Source: Acidovorax sp. sif1233 (GTDB lineage Bacteria; Pseudomonadota; Gammaproteobacteria; Burkholderiales; Burkholderiaceae_C). Taken from it: a stretch of DNA of 64,000 nt. Below are positions 62,699 through 64,000 of the stretch, one piece after another. The notes below the pieces were generated by a model. It had not been told where the DNA came from, ran no database searches, and saw only the letters and a program-made list of their open reading frames with translations. Location of the stretch: the NCBI RefSeq assembly GCF_019218755.1, contig NZ_JAHUWZ010000007.1, forward strand, positions 124,001 to 188,000, written 5' to 3'. The first letter of the stretch is position 1; the number at the start of each line of letters is the position of its first letter. Made by a program: the position numbers and the translations under genes.

Positions 62699-63477
62699 GC
62701 CTGAACCCACCGCTGCGCGACTGGCAGGGCCGCAGGGCCTGGGTGATCGGCGCGTCCAGCGGCATCGGGCGCGCCACGGCGTCGGCCCTGCATGCGCGCG
62801 GTGCGCAGGTCACGGTTTCGGCCCGCAGCGGCGATGCGCTCGATGCCTTTGCCGCCCAGCACCCCGGCAGCCTGGCCCTGCCCCTGGACATAGCGCAGCC
62901 CGCGCAGGTGCAGGCCGCCGCCGCACGGGTGCTGTCCGGGGGCGTGCCCGAACTGGTGTGCTACTGCGCCGGCACCTACCGCGACATGCGCGCCACCGAC
63001 CTGGATCTGGCCGACATGCTGCGCCACGGGCAGATCAACTACAGCGGCGTGCTGCACGTGCTGGCGGCCGTGCTGCCCGCCATGCTGGCCGCGGCGCACG
63101 CGGGGCGCCCCGGGCATGTGAGCGTGGTCAGCAGCGTGGCGGGGTTCCGGGGGCTGCCCAGGAGCCTGGCCTACGGGCCGACCAAGGCTGCGCTCATCAA
63201 CCTGGCCGAGTCGCTGTACCTGGATCTGCACGGCTTGGGGCTTGGCGTGAGCGTGATCAACCCCGGGTTCGTGGCCACGCCGCTCACGGCGGGCAACGAC
63301 TTCACGATGCCCGCGCTGATCTCGCCCGAGGCGGCGGCGGCGGCCATCTTGCAGGGCTGGGAGCGGGGGCATTTCGACATCCACTTCCCCAAGCGCTTCA
63401 CGCGGGTGATGAAACTGCTGCGCGTGTTGCCGTATCGGTGGTACTTTCCTGCGGTCCGCAGGTTCACGGGACTCTGA
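62695..63477 (+). CDS. short-chain dehydrogenase/reductase
   Basis: 260 residues from the ATG at 62695 (ATGA overlap). The cofactor motif is AWVIGASSGIGRATA. Ser in SVVSSVAGFRG and the Y-x-x-x-K pair in SLAYGPTKAALINLAE form the active site. The classical SDR uses NAD(P)H. Substrate unknown; likely lipid-linked given the operon. C-terminal basic tail (FTRVMKLLRVLPYRWYF) may bind the membrane. Confidence 0.92.
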   Translation: MSLNPPLRDWQGRRAWVIGASSGIGRATASALHARGAQVTVSARSGDALDAFAAQHPGSLALPLDIAQPAQVQAAAARVLSGGVPELVCYCAGTYRDMRATDLDLADMLRHGQINYSGVLHVLAAVLPAMLAAAHAGRPGHVSVVSSVAGFRGLPRSLAYGPTKAALINLAESLYLDLHGLGLGVSVINPGFVATPLTAGNDFTMPALISPEAAAAAILQGWERGHFDIHFPKRFTRVMKLLRVLPYRWYFPAVRRFTGL

Positions 63478-63482
63478 GCGCC

Positions 63483-63941
63483 ATGCTGCAGCCACCTCGC
63501 ACCACAACCTCCACCGAAGAAGCCGTCACCCGCGTGGTGGCCTTCTTCGAGACCCTGGCCCCGGCCGACGTGGCGGCACTGGGCCGCCTGTACGCGGCCG
63601 ATGCGCGCTTCAAGGACCCGTTCAACGAAGTGCGGGGCCTGCCCGCCATCCAGGCCATCTTCGACCACATGTTCGATGCGCTGGAGCAGCCGCGTTTCGT
63701 GGTCACCGGCCGCGTGGTGCAGGGCCCGCAGTGTTTCCTGACCTGGGAGTTCCTGTTCGCCTTCAAGGGCTTTGACAAGGGCGTGACGCAGACCGTGCGC
63801 GGCGCCTCGCACCTGGTGTTCGATGACCAGGACCTGGTGGCGCTACACCGCGACTACTGGGACGCGGCCGAAGAGCTGTATGAAAAGCTGCCGGTGCTGG
63901 GCGCGCTGATGCGCTGGCTCAAGAAACGCGCCAACAGTTGA
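63483..63941 (+). CDS. SnoaL-like (NTF2-fold) protein
   Basis: 152 residues from the ATG at 63483, 5 bp after the SDR stop. The NTF2-like pattern is seen in FFETLAPADVAALGRLYAAD, ARFKDPFNEVRGLPAIQAIF and the closing HRDYWDAAEELYEKLPVLG. This group (nuclear transport factor 2 family) is the constant last member of the operon type. It may be an isomerase or binding partner for the SDR. No signal peptide. Confidence 0.9.
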   Translation: MLQPPRTTTSTEEAVTRVVAFFETLAPADVAALGRLYAADARFKDPFNEVRGLPAIQAIFDHMFDALEQPRFVVTGRVVQGPQCFLTWEFLFAFKGFDKGVTQTVRGASHLVFDDQDLVALHRDYWDAAEELYEKLPVLGALMRWLKKRANS

Positions 63942-64000
63942 TTGTTGGCCGTTGACGCATTGATCACGCCAGCGTTTTGATGCGCGGGTGCCCCGGCAGC

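Overview
The window is a dense, very GC-rich chromosomal segment from a betaproteobacterium, most likely a member of the Comamonadaceae (Acidovorax-like). The evidence is the GlnE, SecDF-YajC, PyrF (type 2), Def-Fmt, LysM-DprA and fused indolepyruvate:ferredoxin oxidoreductase proteins, the Bug/TctC receptor, the surface proteins with IPTL-like C-terminal tags, and short dispersed repeats of a kind common in this family. I see no rRNA, tRNA, CRISPR array, prophage or insertion sequence. Most genes are housekeeping; the accessory part is concentrated in the first 9 kb.

Layout. 1-1.7 kb (minus): a DKNYY-repeat lipoprotein cut by the window edge, a small secreted protein and a single-domain haemoglobin. 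1.7-7.5 kb: four secreted proteins with C-terminal sorting tags. Three are minus strand with near-identical signal peptides, and one is a plus-strand FG-GAP/Ig-like protein. 7.8-13 kb: a LuxR regulator, an AstE/AspA-like deacylase overlapping a Bug receptor gene, a LysR regulator and pyrF. 13.1-19.1 kb (minus): a FlgO-like lipoprotein pair, pgk, and a tight def-lipoprotein-fmt-azlC-azlD operon. 19.3-24.2 kb: LysM protein and dprA (plus), DUF1631 protein (minus). 24.2-27.6 kb: yajC-secD-secF. 27.9-32.1 kb: a 1192-residue indolepyruvate oxidoreductase with a divergent Lrp-type regulator. 32.3-37.2 kb: an MFS exporter, a secreted protein, MltA, a tiny membrane protein and an OmpA-like lipoprotein. 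37.2-44.9 kb (minus): an overlapping operon yhdP-amidase-histidine kinase-response regulator. 45-47.7 kb: glnE. 47.8-54.5 kb: a TetR-controlled tripartite RND efflux operon. 54.5-56.6 kb: a degenerate HD-GYP protein and a periplasmic glutathione peroxidase. 56.9-63.9 kb: an eight-gene operon around cyclopropane fatty acid synthase whose gene set resembles the singlet-oxygen (sigmaE-ChrR) regulon of Rhodobacter, without the sigma/anti-sigma pair in this window.

The most notable signal is a palindromic ~60-bp dispersed repeat with about ten copies here. It does not only lie between genes. Copies supply C-terminal residues and stop codons (two tagged surface proteins, the RND adaptor), a Shine-Dalgarno sequence (RND permease), a start codon plus part of a signal peptide (chalcone-isomerase-like protein), and apparently an in-frame internal segment of fmt. 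Two further small repeat families occur in intergenic DNA. The second notable signal is the cluster of surface proteins carrying a V-P-x-x-(S/N)-P tag beside one canonical IPTL-like tag.
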